Below are positions 16,953 to 24,186 of a stretch of DNA of 64,000 nucleotides, piece by piece (positions within the stretch are counted from its first letter, which is position 1; each line of letters begins with the position of its first letter). Both the position numbers and the translations under genes were made by a program. The stretch spans positions 248,001 through 312,000 of the forward strand of contig CAYFWF010000068.1 of assembly GCA_964346815.1 (NCBI GenBank). The letters are read 5' to 3'. Source of the DNA: CAYFWF01 sp964346815. GTDB lineage: Bacteria; Acidobacteriota; Aminicenantia; Aminicenantales; Aminicenantaceae. The notes beneath the pieces are model-generated. The model had not been told where the DNA came from, did not search any database, and saw nothing but the letters and a program-made list of their open reading frames with translations.

Positions 16953-19235
16953 TCATGATTCTTCAGCCTTGTGAACCTGGACGAGCGTATCTTTCGAGGC
17001 AAGTCCTCCACCTGAAGCGTCCTTGCGCTGTTCAATGATTTGGAAGGGATTGACTCCTTTGTCTTTTTTACTCCACCAGATGAGTCGTGTGTCTCTATCT
17101 TTGCTGCGGAACCTGCGTGCCCGAGCCATATTTCCAACGGCAGAATGTCCCAATCCTTCGGCGAGTGCCACAGATTCAGGATGAATGCGTCCAGTGGTCA
17201 AGACCCGGATCTCCAAATGACCTATGGAGGAAATCACCCGGACTTTATCCCCGTTCTTTATACCAAGTTCAGAGGCCTTATTTTTATTCATCCACAACCG
17301 GTTTTCATGGAGAATCTCCCGTGCCCACTTACTGTTTTCTGTGCCTTTAGCATTCATGTTGGAATGGAAGGTGGTGAGAACAAACCATCCGGTTTTTTTC
17401 TTATCATGGGAAGGAATCGGTTGATAGGCAGGAAGAGGAGATTTACCGAGTTCTCTCAATTTCCGATCGAAAATGTTAAGCTTTTCTGGATGGGAGGGAG
17501 TCTGAGGGAAGGGACTTATCCACAGCCCTTTTTGTCTCAAGGACTTGAGATTGACCTCCTGGGTAGAGAGGATAGATATCAGTTCTTTCACATACTCCTC
17601 GGTATTTTTCCAGGGAAGGCTTTGGTGGGCGTTCCTATCGATTCTCTTTGCCAATTCCAGACAAAGATTTCCGACTTCTTTGGCTTCCCCTCTGGGATGA
17701 AAAGTCGAGTCGGTCAGTTTTCCCATATCGAAATCAGGAGATCGCAAGATTTTTGCCGGGCTTACAAGAGATACGGCAGGCTGTCTCAGGTTGACCACTG
17801 AGTTCCTGTCAAGCGAAGGAGCGAGGCTCAATCCCCATCCTTCGAGATAGGTGGCCGACGGCAGCACAAGATCAGCCAGCCTCGCAGTTTCTGTCATATG
17901 TGTATCCATCACAACCAGCAAACGGACGGTTTTTTCGTCAGCGAGAAGCCGGCCGCTTTCTTCAGGATCCAGGTCGGAATAAGCAGGATTGGAGAGATAG
18001 GCAAAGTAGGTATCCACAGGCTTATTCATTTCCGCAATCGATCGGTAGCGGCTTTCGTATCCTGAGAGATGTTCGAGCCAAAATTTCGGATGTGGCTCCT
18101 GAACCCCGGGAATTCGGGGGAAAAAAACGCCCCCCTCTTTCTCCAGGTTACCCACCAGGGCATTCAAAAGTGTGATGCATCGTGCATTCTGGCTTCCATT
18201 TTCATGGTCTATCGCTCCTCCTCCGATGAGAGCCACCGAAGATTTTTGTGTTCCGAACGCTGTGGCCAGCCGTTCGATGTCCTCGGCCTTTATTCCGCAT
18301 ACTTTTTCCGCCCATTCAGGAGTATACTGCTGAAGGTGGCTTTTGAGCTGGGAAATCGATGTGTTCGTTTTCCTTCCGATAAAATCTGCGTCCACAAGCT
18401 CTTTGTTCACGATCACATAAGCCAGGGCCAAGGCAAGGCATCCGTCTGTTCCTGCCCGGAGGGGATGCCATTCGTCACTTTTTGCAGCGGTCTCGGACAT
18501 CCTCACATCAAAAGTGATGAGCTTTGTGCCTCTCTCCAGTCTTGCTTCGACAAGCCGCAGAGCCGCACCGATATAAAGATCGTGATGGGCATAGAGATTG
18601 GCTCCAAAATTAAGAATGAGACGGCTCTCAGCCACATCTGGAATGAGAGCAGGAGATCCTGTCATCGCTTCCCATACAGACGACCGGTTGAGGTTTTTAA
18701 GAGCAGGCCTGTGGATGACCTTGGATATCCCCAAAGTATGGATGAAACGGTCGAGCAGCACATCCGGGTGGCCGATATCAACCACGTATTCGTCGATCCT
18801 TCCGCTCCCTATGAGGTTCCTCATCCGAGAAGTCAAAGTCAGGATGGCCTCGTCCCAGGTAATCCTTGTCCATTGATCGGTTCCTCTCGGACCGATTCTC
18901 TTCAAGGGATACAAAAGCCTCTCGGGATCATTGACCAGGTTGATCCCCGCAATGCCCTTGGCACATATGCCCCCTCTGTTATTGGGATGGAGAGGATTTC
19001 CAAGAATCTGAACGAGTCTTTCTCCGTTCAGATATGCGATGATGCCGCATCCAGCAGGACACATATTGCAGGTCGTGGGTATGGCGACGAGGCGTTTGAG
19101 AGAAGTCCGGGATACTCCTATCCTCTCTTCCTGCCGGTGAGCTTGGGGAGGACTCTTGATCCTGACCGTTGTCCCGGCCATACAAGAGAGTCCAATTTTC
19201 ATGAACCTGCGTCTGGAGATGCTTTGTTTCTTCAT
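16953..19235 (-). CDS. TAT-exported molybdopterin-family oxidoreductase (PsrA/PhsA/QrcB-like)
   Basis: A 760-residue periplasmic subunit of a quinone-linked redox complex. The twin-arginine signal is SRRRFMKIG at residues 7-15. The N-terminal 4Fe-4S motif CNMCPAGC plus ICAKG follows, then molybdopterin-binding phrases such as LILNFGANL, DVRMSETAAKSDEWHPL and RAGTDGCLALALAY, and a C-terminal beta-barrel domain (KNGDKVRVISSIG). The stretch where PhsA/PsrA carry the Mo-ligand Cys aligns with HRPALKNLNRSSVWEAMTG, in which I see no Cys or Sec. That would fit a QrcB- or ActB-like subunit without bound Mo, but alignment by eye is uncertain. The NrfD gene precedes it with a 4-bp gap. Confidence 0.85.
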   Translation of the reverse strand: MKKQSISRRRFMKIGLSCMAGTTVRIKSPPQAHRQEERIGVSRTSLKRLVAIPTTCNMCPAGCGIIAYLNGERLVQILGNPLHPNNRGGICAKGIAGINLVNDPERLLYPLKRIGPRGTDQWTRITWDEAILTLTSRMRNLIGSGRIDEYVVDIGHPDVLLDRFIHTLGISKVIHRPALKNLNRSSVWEAMTGSPALIPDVAESRLILNFGANLYAHHDLYIGAALRLVEARLERGTKLITFDVRMSETAAKSDEWHPLRAGTDGCLALALAYVIVNKELVDADFIGRKTNTSISQLKSHLQQYTPEWAEKVCGIKAEDIERLATAFGTQKSSVALIGGGAIDHENGSQNARCITLLNALVGNLEKEGGVFFPRIPGVQEPHPKFWLEHLSGYESRYRSIAEMNKPVDTYFAYLSNPAYSDLDPEESGRLLADEKTVRLLVVMDTHMTETARLADLVLPSATYLEGWGLSLAPSLDRNSVVNLRQPAVSLVSPAKILRSPDFDMGKLTDSTFHPRGEAKEVGNLCLELAKRIDRNAHQSLPWKNTEEYVKELISILSTQEVNLKSLRQKGLWISPFPQTPSHPEKLNIFDRKLRELGKSPLPAYQPIPSHDKKKTGWFVLTTFHSNMNAKGTENSKWAREILHENRLWMNKNKASELGIKNGDKVRVISSIGHLEIRVLTTGRIHPESVALAEGLGHSAVGNMARARRFRSKDRDTRLIWWSKKDKGVNPFQIIEQRKDASGGGLASKDTLVQVHKAEES

Positions 19236-19239
19236 TTTT

Positions 19240-20136
19240 TTATATCAAAGGGACGAATTCCCCTCCGACAACCACGATATATCTCATAAAAAATATTCCG
19301 ATCACCACAAGCAGGGAAGCGATTATCAGTGTGGCTAAGTTCCTGAATTTGGGAACGATAAGAAGAATAAAGGGAACGACTTTACCCAGGAGGTTTTCCA
19401 CGATCAGGAAAAGCGGACTGAAATCTCCAGTAAGGATCAGATGAGCCGCCTCTTGGGCATCGGAGTGGGAAATCAAGAGAACGAGAAGATCACTGCCCAC
19501 CAGAAACAAGTCGAAAACGATCATCCAGGCCAACAATTTTCCGAGATTCTCCAGAAGGGGGAAGTTGATCTTTTTCTGTTTTGAAAAGAAACGGTCTTTT
19601 ATTGCACAAACGATGATCATCAAGGCAATGCCTGATACAATTGCGGATACGAGAAAGAGAATGGGCATGAGTGCGGTATTCCATAGAGCTCTGGCCTTAC
19701 CGAAGGCCAGAATGAATCCTGTGTATCCATGTACGGAAATAGCCAGGGGAATTCCTATCAGCCCGAAAATACGGGTGAGCTTCATGTTTTCTTTGAACAT
19801 GAAGTAGCCGTAGATGATACAGTTGATAGGGTAAAGAACGAGAAGAAAAGATCCCCATGTGATGGGGGATTCAAAATTCAAATACACGAAAAGGTGCCAC
19901 GCACGGTAAGGCGTGCCTATATGGATGAGAAGAAAGAAAGGAGCGATCACGAGCAGAGCAGTGGCCAGAACGACTCCTATTCGGCCAAGCGGTTTGTACT
20001 GTTCCATGCCGAAACCGTAGGCGAGCGTAGAGAGAATAAAAGAACCCGCACTCAAGCCTGTCAGGTAGAAATATATGGCTATATTCATCCCGAAGGCTTC
20101 TTGATGGACGATGTTGTAGAGTACTTGGACGTCCAT
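19240..20136 (-). CDS. nrfD: NrfD/PsrC-type quinone-interacting membrane subunit
   Basis: A 298-residue polytopic protein with about eight helices and the NrfD hallmarks: an early acidic residue in a helix (HQEAFGMNIAIYFYLTGLSAGSF), APFFLLIHIGTPYRAWHLF, PITWGSFLLVLYP and HGYTGFILAFGKARALWNTALMPILFL. NrfD proteins exchange electrons between menaquinol and the periplasmic Fe-S subunit and can contribute to proton-motive force. It follows the ferredoxin gene by 2 bp and precedes the molybdopterin gene, giving the standard PsrB-PsrC-PsrA set in altered order. Confidence 0.92.
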   Translation of the reverse strand: MDVQVLYNIVHQEAFGMNIAIYFYLTGLSAGSFILSTLAYGFGMEQYKPLGRIGVVLATALLVIAPFFLLIHIGTPYRAWHLFVYLNFESPITWGSFLLVLYPINCIIYGYFMFKENMKLTRIFGLIGIPLAISVHGYTGFILAFGKARALWNTALMPILFLVSAIVSGIALMIIVCAIKDRFFSKQKKINFPLLENLGKLLAWMIVFDLFLVGSDLLVLLISHSDAQEAAHLILTGDFSPLFLIVENLLGKVVPFILLIVPKFRNLATLIIASLLVVIGIFFMRYIVVVGGEFVPLI

Positions 20137-20138
20137 GC

Positions 20139-20735
20139 CTATTTATCCTTATTTTCCTCTCTGGCCTCAACCGCATCTTGATCGAGATCAATGTAGAAAG
20201 TGTGAGGCTCGGTTCCAAGCTCTGCTTTTATGACCTGAACCGCCTTTCCGGCCACAGCTTTTGTCACGGCACTTTCGGGCTCGTTGAAATCTCCGAATAG
20301 AATGGCCCCGGTTGGACAGGCAACGACGCAGGCCGGATCGAGTCCTGCGTCGACGCGGTGATGACACCAGTAGCATTTTTCTGCGATTTTTGTCACTGGA
20401 TTGATATACCTGACTCCATAAGGACAGGCGGCCATGCAGTAACGGCAGCCGATACACCGATGGGGATCGATGTATACGATTCCATCGGGCCGTTGAATAG
20501 AAGCTTGAACAGGACAAACCGTGACACAAATGGGCTTTTCGCAGTTATTGCATACGATAGGGAGGAAGAACTCCCTGCAATGAGGAAATGTTCCTTTTTC
20601 TATTTTTTTAACCCAGCTCCTCCAAACACTGAGGGGGACATCATTTTCGCTTTTGCAGGCCACTGCACAGGTGTTGCATCCGATGCATTTGCGCAGGTCA
20701 ATCAGCATTGCGTAACGTGTTTTCTTACTCTTCAT
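20139..20735 (-). CDS. Four-cluster 4Fe-4S ferredoxin subunit (PsrB/NrfC/QrcC-like)
   Basis: A 198-residue electron-transfer subunit linking NrfD to the molybdopterin subunit. Four cysteine sets are visible: CIGCNTCAVAC, CNNCEKPICVTVCP, CIGCRYCMAACP and CYWCHHRV...CVVACP, as in PsrB and DmsB. The start at 20735 (MKSKKTRYAMLIDLRKC) is preferred because AAGGA lies 10 nt upstream. An alternative ATG at 20741 is closer to it, and a longer frame to 20900 lies inside the cytochrome gene. There is no signal peptide of its own, so it would be exported together with the TAT-bearing partner. Confidence 0.92.
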   Translation of the reverse strand: MKSKKTRYAMLIDLRKCIGCNTCAVACKSENDVPLSVWRSWVKKIEKGTFPHCREFFLPIVCNNCEKPICVTVCPVQASIQRPDGIVYIDPHRCIGCRYCMAACPYGVRYINPVTKIAEKCYWCHHRVDAGLDPACVVACPTGAILFGDFNEPESAVTKAVAGKAVQVIKAELGTEPHTFYIDLDQDAVEAREENKDK

Positions 20736-21672
20736 GGTCATCTGGTCCTTTTTCGCTTGTGGAGGATGTATGATCATCGGGATCCGCTCTATGATCGGGT
20801 TGCTGGATCTTTTGCTCTTCCGATCCTTCCACCCTCTCCATTCTTGCGAACCAATTCCTGATTTTGTCTGAAATGCCTTCTCGAGATTGAAAGATGACAA
20901 AAGATCCTATCAACAGAACGATCAAGACAAACAAGCCGTTCCCTATGAGATTCAGATCCGCCCATTTTGCCGAATCGAGATGAGTCGGACCTATTACAGG
21001 ATTGGCTTTTGACTGTACATCGTGACAGCGCATACAGAAATCTTTGTACTCCCGTTTCATGCCGTGGGCTGAATCTTCGTAGTGACAGTTTATACACACT
21101 CTCATATCGAACTGCTCTGAGAAATCGCCCTTTCGGTGGCCGGATATTTTGCCCAAAGAGGTCCCCTCCAACAGCCCTTCTATCATGATTTCAGGATGAC
21201 AGGTGCCGCAGGTCTCCGCAAGATTCGTCTCATGAACAGAAGATGACGGTTCATCGTGAGGGAGGACGTGGTGTTTGGTGTGACAGTCGAAGCAAAGAGG
21301 GAGTTCTTTGCCATGTGTAATGGGGGCAGAAAAGGTCTGGTGAATGTTCTTTTGGTATTCCTCGTCCTCTTCCGGGTGACAGCGGGCACAGTCAACATCA
21401 ATGAACCCTTCCCTGAAGTGGAGGTAGGGATTGGCATTTCTATGGCAGTCGACGCAGGCGACCTTACCTTGCTGGTGAATGTCCCGGGACCATTCTTCAG
21501 GGTCGACAAAAAGGGGTCGCACCGTTCCATCAGACATGATTTGGGAGATTTCAGGCTTTCCGTGGCAAGACAGGCAGTCCTGGTCTGGAAAGACAGCCGG
21601 TTGAGAATTTGCCTGCTTGAACAAGAGAAAGAATAAAAGGAATGAGTAAAATGAGTATTTTACTAAATGCAT
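20725..21672 (-). CDS. Seven-heme cytochrome c with C-terminal membrane anchor
   Basis: First gene of the respiratory operon. The 315 residues start with a signal peptide (LVKYSFYSFLLFFLLFKQANS). Seven CxxCH motifs follow: CLSCH, CVDCH, CARCH, CFDCH, CGTCH, CINCH and CMRCH, in a cytochrome c554/NrfB-like arrangement with interspersed distal His. A single helix near 240-262 (NGLFVLIVLLIGSFVIF) anchors it, followed by a charged cytoplasmic tail rich in E, D and H. The next gene overlaps its end by about 11 bp. Comparison: QrcA and ActA are the multiheme partners in Qrc and alternative complex III. Confidence 0.92.
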   Translation of the reverse strand: MHLVKYSFYSFLLFFLLFKQANSQPAVFPDQDCLSCHGKPEISQIMSDGTVRPLFVDPEEWSRDIHQQGKVACVDCHRNANPYLHFREGFIDVDCARCHPEEDEEYQKNIHQTFSAPITHGKELPLCFDCHTKHHVLPHDEPSSSVHETNLAETCGTCHPEIMIEGLLEGTSLGKISGHRKGDFSEQFDMRVCINCHYEDSAHGMKREYKDFCMRCHDVQSKANPVIGPTHLDSAKWADLNLIGNGLFVLIVLLIGSFVIFQSREGISDKIRNWFARMERVEGSEEQKIQQPDHRADPDDHTSSTSEKGPDDHEE

Positions 21673-21709
21673 TGTTTACAGAGATGAAGAAATCATTCGA
21701 GAACAAGAT

Positions 21710-21738
21710 TTCGTAGCATATTGAGTCTAGGATGTCAA
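21710..21738 (-). promoter_or_regulatory. Promoter for the cytochrome/NrfD operon
   Basis: On the minus strand a consensus TTGACA (21738-21733), 17-bp spacer and TGC-TACGAA (extended -10, hexamer 21715-21710) lie 38-66 bp upstream of the first cytochrome ATG. Confidence 0.45.
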
Positions 21739-21781
21739 GGCAGCTTGCCTTCTCATGATTCGGATATGTTTTTCATTAAAT

Positions 21782-22606
21782 CTAGAAAGGTATGGCCAGA
21801 CCCCATTGAATCTTGTGAAATGTTTTCTTGTTTCCCAGTGGGCTTTCCTCGATATCTTTCCAAACACTGGCGCCGATAGAAACCTCCAGATAATTCAGGA
21901 TTCTCACCCGGAAGATCAGGTCAGCCAGAAACGCTTGACCAAGCGAGAACAGGGATTCGGATTGGCCTATGATTTGAAGGCTGAGGCCGAATGTTTCATC
22001 AAACCATGCTCCCATTCTGATTCCATACTCCTGAACCAATTCATCCCCTGAGAGATCGAGATGGCTGTTGTGGTTGGTATGGTAAAGAAACCACGTGAAA
22101 GGCTCGATATAGAAAATGCCCTGCTGAAAAGGGAGCCCAAATCCCAAATAATTGCGATTCATAAAAAAAGCATATCCTTCCAGGACACTCTGATAGTCGG
22201 AATCATGATTGCTGTCGTGACCGAAAATCAGGACTAAGTGCTCGAAGGGCGCATACCTGAGCGTAAAATTCCAATCAAATTTCGTCCTTTTGCTTCCATC
22301 GTCATGGGTCACAAGCTGAGCGAGAAAGGAGAGGTTTTCAGTAAAGAAAATAGAAGTGCGAAATCCATAGGTCCACCGATCTTCTGGACCCGTGAGATCA
22401 TTGAAGCTGGGAAAGTTGCTGGGAAGCTGAAGCTGTCCAAAAAACTCTCCATGCAGGAATAATTTTTTTTCCCGGAAGAGAGGTTTTTTGTCTTTATAAG
22501 GGCGATAGATGAAAATCTCATATCCGAACAGATTCTTCCCGCTCCAGATGAAAAAAAAGCACAGAATCGAAGTCAAGAACTTTCTCGATAAAGTGTTCAA
22601 ATTCAT
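21782..22606 (-). CDS. Putative outer-membrane protein (DUF1207-like size)
   Basis: About 274 residues from the preferred ATG at 22606: MNLNTLSRKFLTSILCFFFIW reads as a signal peptide. A frame extension to 22648 is possible, but it would cover the promoter-like TTGACA at 22655-22650. The mature part is rich in aromatic strands (RWTYGFRTSIFF, NFTLRYAPFEHLVLIFGHDS, YLGFGLPFQQGIFYIEPF) and ends in GLAIPF, a typical barrel terminus. I do not recognise a specific family. It stands alone between the redox operon and dihydrolipoamide dehydrogenase. Confidence 0.65.
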   Translation of the reverse strand: MNLNTLSRKFLTSILCFFFIWSGKNLFGYEIFIYRPYKDKKPLFREKKLFLHGEFFGQLQLPSNFPSFNDLTGPEDRWTYGFRTSIFFTENLSFLAQLVTHDDGSKRTKFDWNFTLRYAPFEHLVLIFGHDSNHDSDYQSVLEGYAFFMNRNYLGFGLPFQQGIFYIEPFTWFLYHTNHNSHLDLSGDELVQEYGIRMGAWFDETFGLSLQIIGQSESLFSLGQAFLADLIFRVRILNYLEVSIGASVWKDIEESPLGNKKTFHKIQWGLAIPF

Positions 22607-22625
22607 TGTGTTCAAATTTATCCTA

Positions 22626-22655
22626 TTTATGACTTTTTTTATTGCCATCTGTCAA
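22626..22655 (-). promoter_or_regulatory. Possible promoter for the outer-membrane protein gene
   Basis: TTGACA (22655-22650), 18-bp spacer and CATAAA (22631-22626) on the minus strand place a start near 22619, just ahead of the ATG at 22606. The -10 match is weak. Confidence 0.35.
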
Positions 22656-22707
22656 GAAAAAATCCAGCGGCAGGTATTTTGCTCATGAGATGCTTCATAA
22701 CTGGATG

Positions 22708-22736
22708 TTGGAGAGCGTGCAGAGAAAATGTATAAT
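22708..22736 (+). promoter_or_regulatory. Sigma-70-type promoter for lpdA
   Basis: TTGGAG (22708-22713), 17-bp spacer and perfect TATAAT (22731-22736), 30 bp upstream of the lpdA ATG at 22766. Confidence 0.5.
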
Positions 22737-22765
22737 ACCTTCGAATTTTTCGGGAGAAGAGAAAA

Positions 22766-24166
22766 ATGGACAAAAGATTCGACATGGCAGTGATAGGGGG
22801 AGGGCCTGGTGGATATGTTGCGGCTCTAAGAGGCGCCCAGCTCGGAAAAAAAGTCGTGCTTTTCGAAAAGGAAGCTGTTGGAGGGACGTGCATGAATTGG
22901 GGCTGCATCCCGGCTAAATTTCTGCTGCATGAAACCAGGGTATTCAAAGAGGCCAAAGAGAACAAGCATATTGATGGTCCCTTAGATTCCTTGAAATGCA
23001 ATTGGGAAAGAGTCCAAAGGCAGAGAATGGAAATTGTCGAACGATTTGTCAGAGGCATCGAGTTCCTGTTGAAAAAAAATGGCGTTCAGGTTGTCAAGAA
23101 AGAAGCAGAGCTTTCGGATGAAAAAAAAGTCGAGATAAATTCAGATGGAGAAAGACAAACCTTTGTGGCCGAAAAAGTCATCTTAGCTACAGGGTCGAGG
23201 CCTTCGGAACTTCCTTTTATTAGCCCGAATGGGAAGGAAATCATAACCAGTCGGGAAGCCCTGAGTCTTGTTGAAATTCCAGATGACATGATTGTCATCG
23301 GAGCTGGAGCCATAGGGCTCGAAATGGGAGTGATTTTCCAAAGAATGGGCTGTCAAGTCAGCGTTTTGGAGATATTACCCACTATCCTTCCCGGAAGTGA
23401 TCAAGGAATGACCACTCGTCTGGAGAGAAGTCTCAAGCGTCAGGGCATGAAAATTTATACTCAGATGAAAATCCAAAAGCTCTCTCTCGAACAGAGAAGA
23501 ATGACAGCTAGGGGCACCTGTTTAAAGGATAACAAGCCTTTTACCTTCAGTGCTCAGAAGGTCCTAATGGCTGTAGGACGGAAGCCAAATTCCGAAGTTT
23601 TCAGTGAGAGATTTCAAGGAATTGTTGATGAGAGGGGATTCGTTAAAGTGAACCCTTTTTTGGAAACGAATATTTCTGATGTCTTCGCCATCGGAGATTT
23701 AACGGGAGGAAAACTGCTGGCTCACAAGGCCTCTCACGAAGGGATCATAGCGGCTGAAAACTCTTGTGGACACAAGAGAGAAATAAGCTACGATGCTCTC
23801 CCCATGGCTGTTTATACGGAGCCGGAGTATGCTTCTGTAGGATTGACTCAAGAGGAGGCCATGGATAAAGGAATAAAGGTTCAAATAGGCGAATTTTCCC
23901 TCCAGGCGAATGGAAGGGCCCTCACGATGGGAAAGCCTGAAGGAATGGCCAAGATCATTGCCGATGAAAAGGATCGAATCATCGGAGCTCATCTGTTAGC
24001 TCCCAACGCGAGTGAACTTCTCGCAGAGCTCACATTATGCATAGCTAAAAGAATGTCTCTTCAGGAGGTTTCTTCGCTCTATCACATCCATCCCACATTG
24101 TCTGAAGCGGTGATGGAAGCGGCTCTCAAAGCAAAGGGGGAGGCTCTTCATGTTTTGAATAGCTGA
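22766..24166 (+). CDS. lpdA: Dihydrolipoyl dehydrogenase
   Basis: Flavoprotein disulfide reductase (E3) that reoxidises lipoyl groups of 2-oxoacid dehydrogenase or glycine-cleavage complexes with NAD+. At 466 residues it has every family landmark: FAD-binding GGGPGGY (11-17), redox-active Cys pair in GGTCMNWGCIP (C42/C47 region), NAD-binding GAGAIGLEMG, the second FAD motif IGDLTGG and the C-terminal active-site dyad HIHPTLSE. No E1/E2 or gcv genes are adjacent, so the partner complex cannot be told. It is a monocistronic unit converging with the large lipoprotein gene. Confidence 0.95.
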   Translation: MDKRFDMAVIGGGPGGYVAALRGAQLGKKVVLFEKEAVGGTCMNWGCIPAKFLLHETRVFKEAKENKHIDGPLDSLKCNWERVQRQRMEIVERFVRGIEFLLKKNGVQVVKKEAELSDEKKVEINSDGERQTFVAEKVILATGSRPSELPFISPNGKEIITSREALSLVEIPDDMIVIGAGAIGLEMGVIFQRMGCQVSVLEILPTILPGSDQGMTTRLERSLKRQGMKIYTQMKIQKLSLEQRRMTARGTCLKDNKPFTFSAQKVLMAVGRKPNSEVFSERFQGIVDERGFVKVNPFLETNISDVFAIGDLTGGKLLAHKASHEGIIAAENSCGHKREISYDALPMAVYTEPEYASVGLTQEEAMDKGIKVQIGEFSLQANGRALTMGKPEGMAKIIADEKDRIIGAHLLAPNASELLAELTLCIAKRMSLQEVSSLYHIHPTLSEAVMEAALKAKGEALHVLNS

Positions 24167-24186
24167 GGATGAGGAGCAAGAATGTC

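Noticed and set aside
15647..17137. Longer start for the TolB-like gene
   Set aside because: The extra 66 residues overlap the molybdopterin gene and precede a perfect signal peptide.
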